Shown in pieces: positions 1 to 6,632 of a DNA stretch of 7,502 bases (the stretch's first letter is position 1; the number at the start of each line of letters is the position of its first letter). The position numbers and the translations under genes were made by a program. The notes below the pieces were generated by a model. The model was not told where the DNA came from. It saw only the letters and a list, made by a program, of their open reading frames with translations, and did no database searches. The DNA is from Phycisphaerales bacterium (GTDB lineage: Bacteria; Planctomycetota; Phycisphaerae; Phycisphaerales; UBA1924): the NCBI GenBank assembly GCA_007124345.1, contig SLFH01000371.1, positions 1 through 7,502 on the forward strand, in the 5' to 3' direction.

Positions 1-720
1 CCCGCCCAAGGGGATCATCGACTGTCGCTCCGCCCCGCCGCTGCGGAGCACCTGCGACCGCTGCGCGAGCAGCTTGGCGTTGGGCCTGAAAAGAAAGACA
101 ATCGCGACAACCGTCGTCGCCCCGATCACCCGCAGCGTCAGCAGCCCGGGGTCCAGCGTTGATCCTTTCAGAAACGAGGCCGGACTGAGCGACTGCGCCT
201 CAGCGTCGAGCAGCCGGAGCCCGACCAGCGCCGCCATCAGCGCGGTGCCGCCCGCCGCCATGAGCCGGTGCCGCCTTGGGATGCCCGCGTGCGGGGCGAT
301 GAGGGCGATCGAGCCGAGGGCCGAAAGCGCGATCGCCGCCAGCGTCGCCGGGCCGAGCCAGAGCGGGGGCAGACGCCCGACCTCCATCATCGCGACCGTT
401 TCGATCCAGAAGCGGTTGAACCACATGAGCAGGGCGGCGACGATCGCCGCGGCCGGCCAAAGCACCAGCCCGATCGCCACCAGACGCCGACGCCGGATCG
501 GCGCGATGACACCCGCCGCGGGATCGACCGCGTCGAGCACGGTGGCGAGGACGGAGGTGCCGCACTCGGGGCAGGCGGACCGGACACTGAGCGACCGGAG
601 GTTGTACCCACAGCGGATGCACGCGAGGTCGCCCGCCAGCTTTCTGGCGATCCGCTCGCTCTGCGCGACGGGGTCAGCACCTGCCGGAGCGTTCGGATTG
701 GGGATCTGTTGGTGGGTCAT
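1..720 (-). CDS. Zinc-ribbon multi-pass membrane protein, partial (C-terminus beyond left edge)
   Basis: The reading frame is open from an ATG at 720 down to base 1, giving 240 residues with no stop, so the C-terminus lies outside the window. Residues 34-53 hold a four-cysteine zinc ribbon: C34-x2-C37 followed by GYNLRSL, then C50-PE-C53-G. About four hydrophobic segments follow (roughly 81-101, 120-142, 152-170, 193-211), separated by short basic or polar loops. The layout of an N-terminal zinc ribbon, presumably cytosolic, plus a membrane domain is common among uncharacterised planctomycete proteins (known from the family pattern). Its role is unknown. The first 30 residues are polar and low in complexity. 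No clear Shine-Dalgarno sequence precedes the ATG, so the start is less certain than the frame. It is divergent from moxR across a 115-base gap in which I see no convincing promoter, only a TAAACT at 806-811 without a -35 partner. Confidence 0.85.
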   Translation of the reverse strand, partial: MTHQQIPNPNAPAGADPVAQSERIARKLAGDLACIRCGYNLRSLSVRSACPECGTSVLATVLDAVDPAAGVIAPIRRRRLVAIGLVLWPAAAIVAALLMWFNRFWIETVAMMEVGRLPPLWLGPATLAAIALSALGSIALIAPHAGIPRRHRLMAAGGTALMAALVGLRLLDAEAQSLSPASFLKGSTLDPGLLTLRVIGATTVVAIVFLFRPNAKLLAQRSQVLRSGGAERQSMIPLGG

Positions 721-835
721 GTAGGGAACAAACTCGGCGGCTCGGGGGTCTGGCAACGCCCCTGGCTGATGGCAGCGTACCTCAAGATGCGTGATCGTTG
801 GCCGCTAAACTCCGAACCCGACGCCAGGAGACACG

Positions 836-1762
836 ATGCAGGACAAGATCCAGGAACTCCGGGAGAACATCACGAAAGTCTTTCTGGGCAACGAGGGGGC
901 TGTCGACCGGCTGATCTGCTGCCTGCTCTCCCGGGGTCACGCGCTGATCGAGGATGTCCCGGGCGTCGGGAAAACGGTCCTGGCGACGGCCCTGGCCCGC
1001 AGCATCGACTGCGCGTTCACCCGGATCCAGCTCACCCCGGATCTTCTGCCCGGCGATGTGCTGGGCGTGAGCGTGCTGGACAAGGCGACGGGCGACTTTG
1101 TCCTGAAGAAGGGCCCGATCTTCACCAACATCCTGCTGGCCGACGAGATCAACCGGACTACGCCCCGGACACAGACCGCCCTCCTGGAGGCGATGAGCGA
1201 GCAGCAGGTCTCCGTCGACGGGCGGGTGATCCCACTGGAGCCGCCCTTCATGGTCCTGGCGACCCAGAACCCCTACGAGTTCGAGGGGACCTACCTCCTC
1301 CCCGAGAACCAGCTCGACCGGTTCCTGATGCGGATCGAGCTGGGGTATCCCTCCGCCGAGGACGAGCTGCGCGTGCTGGAGATCCGCCCCGCCCAGCGGG
1401 TGCTGGCGGAGCTCAAGCCGGTGCTCAAACGCGACGAGGTCATCGACCTGCAGAACCATGTCGACGCGGTGAAGGTCGACCGGGCGATTCTCGACTACAT
1501 CGTCCGCATCGCCGACGCGACGAGGAACCACCCTTCGATCCGCGTCGGACTCAGCCCGCGCGGGTCGCTCGCGTTGGCGCAGGCGTCGCGGGCGACGGCG
1601 ATGATCCACAAGCGCGACTATGTGATCCCCGAGGATGTGCTGGAAAACCTGACGGACATCGCGGCCCACCGCCTCATCTTCACCGCCGGCGGGCACCCCG
1701 ACGCCGAGGAGGCCAAGGCGCTCTTGGACTCGATCGCCGCGGGCGTCGGCAGCCCCGCCTGA
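836..1762 (+). CDS. moxR: MoxR-family AAA+ ATPase
   Basis: This 308-residue protein has the full MoxR AAA+ core. Walker A is PGVGKT at residues 42-47, Walker B is LLADEIN at 100-106 (D103, E104), sensor 1 is ATQNP at 142-146 (N145), the arginine-finger region is LPENQLDRF at 155-163 (R162), and sensor 2 is GLSPRGS at 238-244 (R242). The C-terminal lid follows, and the length is normal for the family. MoxR ATPases act as cytosolic chaperones that assemble or activate partner complexes by ATP hydrolysis, often with von Willebrand A-domain proteins. Start choice: AGGAG at 826-830 lies five bases before the ATG. A CDGSH protein gene follows 23 bases after the stop on the same strand. The usual companions (DUF58, VWA, transglutaminase genes) are absent downstream, so the client is unknown. 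The gene name is the family name; orthology to a specific characterised MoxR is not established. Confidence 0.95.
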   Translation: MQDKIQELRENITKVFLGNEGAVDRLICCLLSRGHALIEDVPGVGKTVLATALARSIDCAFTRIQLTPDLLPGDVLGVSVLDKATGDFVLKKGPIFTNILLADEINRTTPRTQTALLEAMSEQQVSVDGRVIPLEPPFMVLATQNPYEFEGTYLLPENQLDRFLMRIELGYPSAEDELRVLEIRPAQRVLAELKPVLKRDEVIDLQNHVDAVKVDRAILDYIVRIADATRNHPSIRVGLSPRGSLALAQASRATAMIHKRDYVIPEDVLENLTDIAAHRLIFTAGGHPDAEEAKALLDSIAAGVGSPA

Positions 1763-1785
1763 ACACGAAATGAAGGAGGCCGCAG

Positions 1786-1992
1786 ATGGCCAGACTGATC
1801 CGACAGCACCGTGACGGGCCGATCAAGATCGAGCCGCAGGACAAGCCGATCTGGGTCTGCGGGTGCGGGCTGACCAAAGACTTCCCGTTCTGCGACGGGA
1901 GCCACAAGGCCTGCACCAAGGAAGAGCCGGGCAAGCTGTACGTCTACGACGACGAAGGGAAGATCGTCGAGGAGCGCGAGGACGGGGCCTGA
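1786..1992 (+). CDS. CDGSH iron-sulfur domain protein
   Basis: This 68-residue protein carries the complete CDGSH motif: C25-G-C27, T30, P34, then C36-D-G-S-H40. It matches the family pattern CxCxx(S/T)xxxPxCDG(S/A/T)H exactly. The three cysteines and the histidine are the known ligands of a redox-active, pH-labile [2Fe-2S] cluster in the mitoNEET family. There is no signal peptide or membrane segment, so a soluble cytosolic protein is expected. The single motif and small size fit the bacterial one-domain type, which probably dimerises. A strong AAGGAGG at 1773-1779 sits six bases before the ATG, which fixes the start. The gene lies 23 bases after moxR and is probably co-transcribed with it. 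Bacterial members have poorly known roles, with electron transfer or cluster transfer proposed. The acidic C-terminus (residues 54-68) is unremarkable. Confidence 0.93.
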   Translation: MARLIRQHRDGPIKIEPQDKPIWVCGCGLTKDFPFCDGSHKACTKEEPGKLYVYDDEGKIVEEREDGA

Positions 1993-2001
1993 GCCCGCCA
2001 A

Positions 2002-2700
2002 TCAGCGGCCTTCTGGCAGCGAGCCCGCGGGAGACTGCGTCTGGTTGGCCTCAGCGTCTGCGCCCGGGGTCACCTGGGCTGCGGGCCATTCGAGCCTGAT
2101 TCTGACATCGAAGAGCCCGAGGAAGGCCTTGAGCTGGCGTTCGATGCTGCGCACCGCCTCGGCGTGGTAGCGGGATTCGTTCTGCTGGAAGAGCTGGGCG
2201 GCCTGTTCTTGGGCGCGCACCATCAGCCGCTTCTGCGTCGGGGCGTTGACCTGGATGACATCGAGCAGCCCGAGCACGCGACCGTCCTGGATGTCGTAGG
2301 GCGAGACATCGATCAGGCGGAGCGAGCCCTCGACTGGAGGGAGCGTCAGGACGAACTCGGTTTCGCCGACCTGCTCGACGTCGGCCGCCTGCACGCGCGT
2401 CAGGTCGATCCAGTACTGCTTCTCGAAGTGGAAGATCATCGCGACGCGGGCCTGGCTGAGCAAGAGCGGCGGGAGCCAGCTCAGGCCCTTGGTCGCGGTG
2501 GCGATCTCCTTGGCGGAGACCTCCAGGCCGATCAGCTTGCCGACGGCGCGCATGTGCTCGGCGATCGCGTCGACGCGGGACTTTTCGGGGATGAACGGCT
2601 CGCCTCGCTTGCGGGTGAGCATCCGCCAGAGGATCAGCGCCGCGATCGCGGCGACGACCACGCCGAGGAAAAGAAGCAGGATGTTGATCAGTGTGTCCAA
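2002..2700 (-). CDS. Membrane-anchored protein resembling DUF4230, TTG start
   Basis: This 232-residue protein has an N-terminal hydrophobic helix (about residues 4-26) followed by basic residues (R30, K31, R32), giving a single membrane anchor with the N-terminus probably outside. The body (about 85-205) has the pattern I associate with DUF4230: a predicted beta-rich part with a WIDLTRV strand at 97-103 and a TLPPVEGS turn at 119-126, then a long amphipathic helix (about 155-195) ending in an IRLEW strand (201-205). The family match is from memory of the pattern and is moderate; the function is unknown. The start was chosen as TTG at 2700 because GGAGG lies six bases upstream and the anchor begins at once. 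The only earlier in-frame ATG (2934) would lie 134 bases inside the preceding gene and add an Arg/Pro-rich, non-conserved-looking leader. It converges on the CDGSH gene with a 9-base gap. Confidence 0.8.
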   Translation of the reverse strand: MDTLINILLLFLGVVVAAIAALILWRMLTRKRGEPFIPEKSRVDAIAEHMRAVGKLIGLEVSAKEIATATKGLSWLPPLLLSQARVAMIFHFEKQYWIDLTRVQAADVEQVGETEFVLTLPPVEGSLRLIDVSPYDIQDGRVLGLLDVIQVNAPTQKRLMVRAQEQAAQLFQQNESRYHAEAVRSIERQLKAFLGLFDVRIRLEWPAAQVTPGADAEANQTQSPAGSLPEGR

Positions 2701-2706
2701 GTCGCG

Positions 2707-2711
2707 CCTCC
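2707..2711 (-). promoter_or_regulatory. Shine-Dalgarno GGAGG that fixes a TTG start
   Basis: On the minus strand GGAGG is followed by six bases (CGCGAC) and then TTG at 2700. No in-frame ATG or GTG exists between this site and the end of the upstream gene at 2801. The site therefore supports TTG as the real initiation codon of the DUF4230-like gene. Confidence 0.65.
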
Positions 2712-2800
2712 GCGCATCGTGCCGCTCCGAGGCCGCGGCTGGCTGTGGGGTCTTGGGGATCTCCCGGCGAGGGTTTCGTCTGGACCACCCCGGCGGACGC

Positions 2801-3442
2801 TCATGCGGCGTTCGAGGGGCTTGGGCCTCCGGCGCGAGAGTTATCGGGCTCGGGCATCCGCGTGCGTTCGAAAGCGCTGACGACCAGGTGCACGCCCGCG
2901 GCCAACAGCCCCCCCGCCGCGACCGCCAGCACAAGGATCAGCAGCACGGCCCCGACACGGGCGAAGACCGAGTCGATGCCCATCAGCCCCCTGGCGGCCA
3001 TGAGGGCGCCGGCGACCACCACCGAGCCGACGAGACAGGCGACACCGGTCAGCAGCGGGCGGAGGGCCTTGGGCTCGCGCTGGAAGGCGACCGCGACCCC
3101 GATGAGGACCAGCGCCGCCGCCAGGGCGAACCGCAGCAGGAAGAACGGGTGCGTCAGCACCCCCATGGGCGGGAACTGGCGGGCGACAAGGGAAAGCCCC
3201 GTCCCGACCACCGCCGCCCCGGCAGCGCAGGCAAAGGCCATCGTCGGCCCCTGCGAAAAGCGGCCCAGACCGGTGAGCAGGGCGAGGACCGCGGCGATCG
3301 CGGTGATCACCTCGAACCCGAGCACCGGCCAGTTGATCACGCCCTCTGAAATCGCGACCGAGCCCCCGTAAAGGGTGGTCGCAAGGAGGGCGGCCGAGCA
3401 GGCGGCGCCCGCGAGCAGGATGGGTCTGGCTGATCGGACCAT
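2801..3442 (-). CDS. Six-helix integral membrane protein of unknown function
   Basis: I do not recognise this 213-residue protein. It is almost wholly hydrophobic, with about six predicted membrane helices (roughly residues 6-24, 38-59, 66-86, 101-120, 129-150 and 162-190), short loops, and a polar C-terminal tail rich in Pro, Ser and Gly (about 191-213). No transporter signature, enzyme motif or conserved charged residue within the helices stands out. The ATG at 3442 is supported by GGAG (complement of 3449-3452) six bases upstream. The DUF4230-like gene begins 100 bases downstream on the same strand, so the two may share a transcript. The gene diverges from fliD across a 239-base spacer. 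Nothing links it to flagellar function except position. Its confidence as a gene is high because the hydrophobic periodicity spans the entire frame. Confidence 0.85.
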   Translation of the reverse strand: MVRSARPILLAGAACSAALLATTLYGGSVAISEGVINWPVLGFEVITAIAAVLALLTGLGRFSQGPTMAFACAAGAAVVGTGLSLVARQFPPMGVLTHPFFLLRFALAAALVLIGVAVAFQREPKALRPLLTGVACLVGSVVVAGALMAARGLMGIDSVFARVGAVLLILVLAVAAGGLLAAGVHLVVSAFERTRMPEPDNSRAGGPSPSNAA

Positions 3443-3629
3443 GTGGCTCTCCGAGCCCGAAGATCGGGCCGCCGGGCCACTGACCTTACGCCGAGGCCCG
3501 GGATCGGGATCGCGGCCCAGGATCTTTCACATTGCGGCGTGATCGTTCCGCCGGCCTCCGTTGAAGGCGGGGGCCTGATCGGACCGACCTTTGCAGCGTC
3601 CGGCGGTCTGTCCGTGCCGGCCCGGCGAT

Positions 3630-3645
3630 CGGCACCCCGATTGCG
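3630..3645 (+). promoter_or_regulatory. Candidate sigma-54 (-24/-12) promoter of fliD
   Basis: The sequence reads C-GGCAC-C-CCGA-TTGC-G, against the RpoN consensus TGGCACG-N4-TTGCW. The essential GG (3631-3632) and GC (3643-3644) are present at the exact required spacing, and the CAC and TT positions also match. The three mismatches fall on the less conserved flanking positions. It predicts a transcript start near 3656, leaving a leader of about 26 bases with the fliD Shine-Dalgarno sequence (GAGGA, 3668-3672) inside it. RpoN control of flagellar genes is well known in other phyla; its use here is inferred. Confidence 0.6.
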
Positions 3646-3681
3646 GGAGCGCGGGCGGGACAAGCCAGAGGATTCGCAGCT

Positions 3682-6585
3682 ATGGGCGGCATCACATCCA
3701 GCGTCGGGATCTTCAGCGGGATCGACAGCCGCCAGCTGATCGCTCAGCTCCTCCAGGTCGAGGCGCGGCCCAAGCGGGTGATCCAGTCTCGGCTGGTGCA
3801 GCTGCAGTCGCAGCAGGCGGCGTTTCTGGACATCAACAGCCGGATGAGCTCGCTGCGGACCGCCGCGAGCAAGTTCCGGACCGACAACACCTTCGACACA
3901 AGGCGGGCGACGTCGTCTGACCCCGATGTGATGCAGGCGACCGCCGGCGCCGGGGCGCAGGAGGGGACCTTCCGCTTCGTGGTCGACCGGCTGGTCTCGT
4001 CGCGCCAGATGCTTTCGCGGGGCTTTGCCGACCGGAACACGACCGGGTTGGGCGCCTCGAAGTTCACCTTCGAACCCCCCGAGACCAGGCTGAACCGGGA
4101 CATGAACCTCTCGGACCTGAACGGGGGCGAGGGGATCCAGCGCGGGAAGATCATCATCGAGCAGGGTTCGGCGAGCGTCGAGGTCGACCTCTCCAGGGCG
4201 GTGACGGTCAACGATGTGCTCAGGGCGGTCAACGACGCGACGGGCGTTGATGTGCGCGCGACGCTGCGGGACGGGGCCTTCGAGCTGCGCTCTGCGTCCG
4301 GCCAGGCGTTCACCATCCGCGACACGCTGGGCGGCTCGACCGCCTCGACCCTCGGCCTGGTCGGCTCCAGCAGCGACACCGGGGGCGTGCAGACGCTCGA
4401 AGGCGACCGCGTGTACTACATCGGCGCCAACACGCAGCTCTCGATCCTGCGCGACGGCAACGGCGTCTACATCGGCGACATTGTCGGCACCGGGCTCTAC
4501 GACTTCGAGCTCCGGATCGACGACTCCGGGGGCGGCACGCAGCAGACCGTCCGCGTGAACCTCGGCGCCGTCTACGAGGAAGAGGACGGCAAGTTCGTGC
4601 AGAAGGCGCCGGCGGTCTCGACGATGGGCGGCGCCGTCGCACGCATCAACGAGGCGTTGCAGAAAGAGGGCATCGCCGGCCTCTCGGCCTCGATCGGGCC
4701 CAACGGCGAGCGCCTCGTCCTGAACAACTCGGCCGGGCACGCGATCACCATCAACGAGAACTCGAGCACCGCGGGCAACACCGCCGCCAACCTCGGCCTG
4801 ACGGTCGGCCAGGCGCTCACCGACACGACCATCTCGGGCAAGCGGCTCCTGTCGGGGATGAACGACAGGCTGGCCTCGAACCTCAACGGCGGCTCGGGGA
4901 TCACCGGCACCGGGATGCTCGACATCACGGCGCGCGACGGGACCTCCTTCAGCATCGACCTGACGGGCGCAGAGACCGTCTCGCAGATCATCAGAGCGGT
5001 CAACGAGAACGCAGACAACGGAGGACGCGTCACACTCTCGCTCAACGACGCGGGCAACGGCGTCACTATCAAGGACAACACGGGCGGCTCGGGCGCCTTC
5101 CTCGTCGGGGGCGACGGGGCGGTGGGCCTGAAGATCAACACGCCCGACATCGGCGTCGACTCCTCCACCGTCCGCGGCGAGGGGCTCAACTTCGCCTACA
5201 TCACCAACAACTCCTCCGTCGCATCGCTCAACGGCGGGCGCGGGATCGGCAGCGGCACGATCCGCGTCGTCGACGGGTTCGGCCGCTTCGAGGACATCAA
5301 CATCGGCGCCTCGGTCAGGACCGTTGGCGATCTCGTCCGGCAGATCAACAGCCAGGTCTCCGCCGAGGGGCTGAATGTCGTCGCGAGGATCAACGACGAA
5401 GGCAACGGCCTGATCTTCACCGAGCGCGACGGGGAGCCATCGGGCGGCTCGCCGATCCGCATCGAGGACCGCTCCGGCCAGGTCGCACGCAACCTGCGCA
5501 TCTCGGGCAGCGCCGACGGGACCAACGGCGAGAACTTCATCAGCGGCTCGTTCTCGACCGTCGTTGAGTTCAACGCCGGCGACACCCTCGACGACATCGT
5601 CAGGAAGATCAACCAGTCCGGCGCCGGGGCGACCGCCTCGGTCGTCAGCGACGGCGGCAGTTCAACCCCCTTCCGCATCAGCCTCGGATCGCGCACGACC
5701 GGCAGCGACGGCCGGTTCGTCTTCGACTCTCACGGCTTCGACCTGGGCATGCGCGTGCTCGACGAGGGGCGCGACGCGGTCGTCTTCTTCGGCTCTAGCG
5801 ACCCCGCCGATGGCCTGGCGCTGACGAGCTCGAGCAACACGATGGACGGCGTGCTTCCCGGCGTCTCGCTCGACCTGCGCTCGGCCTCGACCGACAAGCC
5901 CGTCGAGATCAGCATCTCTCGGGACGACGCGGCGATCGAGAAGGCGATCGAGGAGTTCATCGCCGCGTACAACACGGTGCTGGAGCGCATCGACCGTCAG
6001 ACCCGCTTCGACATCGAGACAAAAGAACGCGGCCCGCTGCTGGGCGATTCGACCATGCGGTCGGTCCGCCAGCGCCTCGTCAACAACTCGCAGCGCCCGG
6101 GCATCGGCCTGTCCGAGCAGTTCGACAGCCTCGCGAAGGTTGGGGTGACGGTCGGGGAGAAGGGCCGCCTGCAGTTCAACCAGGAGTCGTTCAGGGAGGC
6201 GCTCGCCAACGACTTCGACGCCGTGCGCGCCCTCTTCGACGCGAGAGAGACCGAATCGACCACACAGCAGTTCGTCCAGATCGCGCCGGGCGTCAGCGTC
6301 CTGCAGGCGGGCGACGGCGAATTCGTCCGCCTCGGCGTCATCGGGCAGATCGAGGAGACGGTCCGCCAGTATGTCGACTCCGTCGACGGCATCCTGACGG
6401 GCAAACGCCGCTCGATCGACACGCAGATCGAGCAGCAGCGACGCCGGATCGCGACCTTCGACCAGCGACTGGACCGCAGGCGCGAGTTCCTCGAACGCCA
6501 GTTTTTGGGGATGGAGCGGGCCCTCGGCCAGCTCCAGAACCAGCAGGGCTCGCTGATGCAGATGGGGATGGGGATGCCGAGGTAA
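3682..6585 (+). CDS. fliD: Flagellar filament cap protein FliD (HAP2), enlarged
   Basis: FliD forms the oligomeric cap at the tip of the growing flagellum and folds exported flagellin into the filament. The FliD N-terminal domain covers about residues 1-115: a start typical of the family (ITSSVGIFSGID), a helical coil (about 16-66) and a GTFRFVVDRL strand. The C-terminal domain covers about 740-960: IEEFIAAYNTVLERID, the GPLLGDSTMRSVRQRL helix, the LAKVGVTVGEKGRLQF motif, and a closing coiled coil (about 886-955). Between them lie about 600 residues of repeated Flagellin_IN-like modules. At 967 residues it is about twice the enterobacterial length. I find no cysteine or tryptophan, in keeping with an exported axial protein. 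There is no cleaved signal peptide, as expected for type III flagellar export. GAGGA at 3668-3672 lies nine bases before the ATG. fliS follows after 47 bases. Confidence 0.96.
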   Translation: MGGITSSVGIFSGIDSRQLIAQLLQVEARPKRVIQSRLVQLQSQQAAFLDINSRMSSLRTAASKFRTDNTFDTRRATSSDPDVMQATAGAGAQEGTFRFVVDRLVSSRQMLSRGFADRNTTGLGASKFTFEPPETRLNRDMNLSDLNGGEGIQRGKIIIEQGSASVEVDLSRAVTVNDVLRAVNDATGVDVRATLRDGAFELRSASGQAFTIRDTLGGSTASTLGLVGSSSDTGGVQTLEGDRVYYIGANTQLSILRDGNGVYIGDIVGTGLYDFELRIDDSGGGTQQTVRVNLGAVYEEEDGKFVQKAPAVSTMGGAVARINEALQKEGIAGLSASIGPNGERLVLNNSAGHAITINENSSTAGNTAANLGLTVGQALTDTTISGKRLLSGMNDRLASNLNGGSGITGTGMLDITARDGTSFSIDLTGAETVSQIIRAVNENADNGGRVTLSLNDAGNGVTIKDNTGGSGAFLVGGDGAVGLKINTPDIGVDSSTVRGEGLNFAYITNNSSVASLNGGRGIGSGTIRVVDGFGRFEDINIGASVRTVGDLVRQINSQVSAEGLNVVARINDEGNGLIFTERDGEPSGGSPIRIEDRSGQVARNLRISGSADGTNGENFISGSFSTVVEFNAGDTLDDIVRKINQSGAGATASVVSDGGSSTPFRISLGSRTTGSDGRFVFDSHGFDLGMRVLDEGRDAVVFFGSSDPADGLALTSSSNTMDGVLPGVSLDLRSASTDKPVEISISRDDAAIEKAIEEFIAAYNTVLERIDRQTRFDIETKERGPLLGDSTMRSVRQRLVNNSQRPGIGLSEQFDSLAKVGVTVGEKGRLQFNQESFREALANDFDAVRALFDARETESTTQQFVQIAPGVSVLQAGDGEFVRLGVIGQIEETVRQYVDSVDGILTGKRRSIDTQIEQQRRRIATFDQRLDRRREFLERQFLGMERALGQLQNQQGSLMQMGMGMPR
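4117..5766 (+). repeat. Five diverged Flagellin_IN-like modules within fliD
   Basis: The middle of FliD is built from a recurring protein module of roughly 75-95 residues. Three copies open with LNGG-x-GI (residues 146-152, 401-407, 516-522), continue with a beta hairpin, and reach a short helix of form T-V-x2-(I/V/L)-(I/V)-(R)-x-(V/I)-N, with the Asn at 184, 441 and 556. Two further copies lack LNGG but keep the helix (T314 to N323; T635 to N644). Several are followed by a strand ending in an LGL-type motif (224-226, 371-373). The pattern is that of Flagellin_IN units known from FliD and flagellins. The repeats are visible in protein only; the DNA is well diverged, so they are old duplications. 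Module boundaries are approximate. Confidence 0.6.
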
Positions 6586-6589
6586 AAGC

Positions 6590-6608
6590 CCGCTCAAGCC
6601 CCGAGCGG
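6590..6608 (+). other. Small inverted repeat between fliD and fliS
   Basis: CCGCTC (6590-6595) and GAGCGG (6603-6608) are perfect 6-base arms around a 7-base loop, beginning five bases after the fliD stop. There is no T-run, so a complete terminator is unlikely. It could be an RNA-processing or attenuation hairpin that tunes fliS relative to fliD, or chance in GC-rich DNA. Confidence 0.25.
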
Positions 6609-6632
6609 CGAGGCCCGATAGACACTCCGCCT

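Noticed and set aside
721..835. A possible sigma-70 promoter for moxR, with TAAACT at 806-811.
   Set aside because: No -35-like hexamer occurs at an acceptable distance, and a single AT-rich hexamer is not enough evidence.
268..1773. A 501-codon open frame on the plus strand across the zinc-ribbon gene and moxR.
   Set aside because: It is Arg/Gly/Pro/Asp-rich without domains and overlaps two genes with clear motifs. GC-rich DNA yields long stop-free shadow frames.
1983..2000. A GGGC-CTGA-GCCC hairpin between the convergent CDGSH and DUF4230-like genes as a terminator.
   Set aside because: The stem has only four pairs, overlaps a stop codon and lacks a T-run, so it is expected by chance in this base composition.
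2164..3371. Plus-strand frames of 226-286 codons across the two central minus-strand genes.
   Set aside because: The minus strand gives coherent membrane helices with ribosome-binding sites. The plus frames read as His/Arg/Asp-rich nonsense.
3600..3619. A minus-strand CGGCACG (3619-3613) that could be the -24 box of a divergent sigma-54 promoter for the six-helix gene.
   Set aside because: The position that should hold the -12 GC reads CC, so the invariant element is missing. It more likely forms one arm of the inverted repeat near the fliD promoter.
3443..3739. A 98-codon plus-strand frame in the divergent intergenic region.
   Set aside because: It overlaps the fliD start in another frame, has an Arg/Pro/Ser-rich sequence without a domain, and would run through the promoter candidate.
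3337..4740. A 467-codon minus-strand open frame, plus further minus-strand frames up to 311 codons, antisense to fliD.
   Set aside because: Composition is Arg/Ala/Asp/Gly-rich and low in complexity with no family motif, and they lie opposite strongly supported fliD coding sequence.
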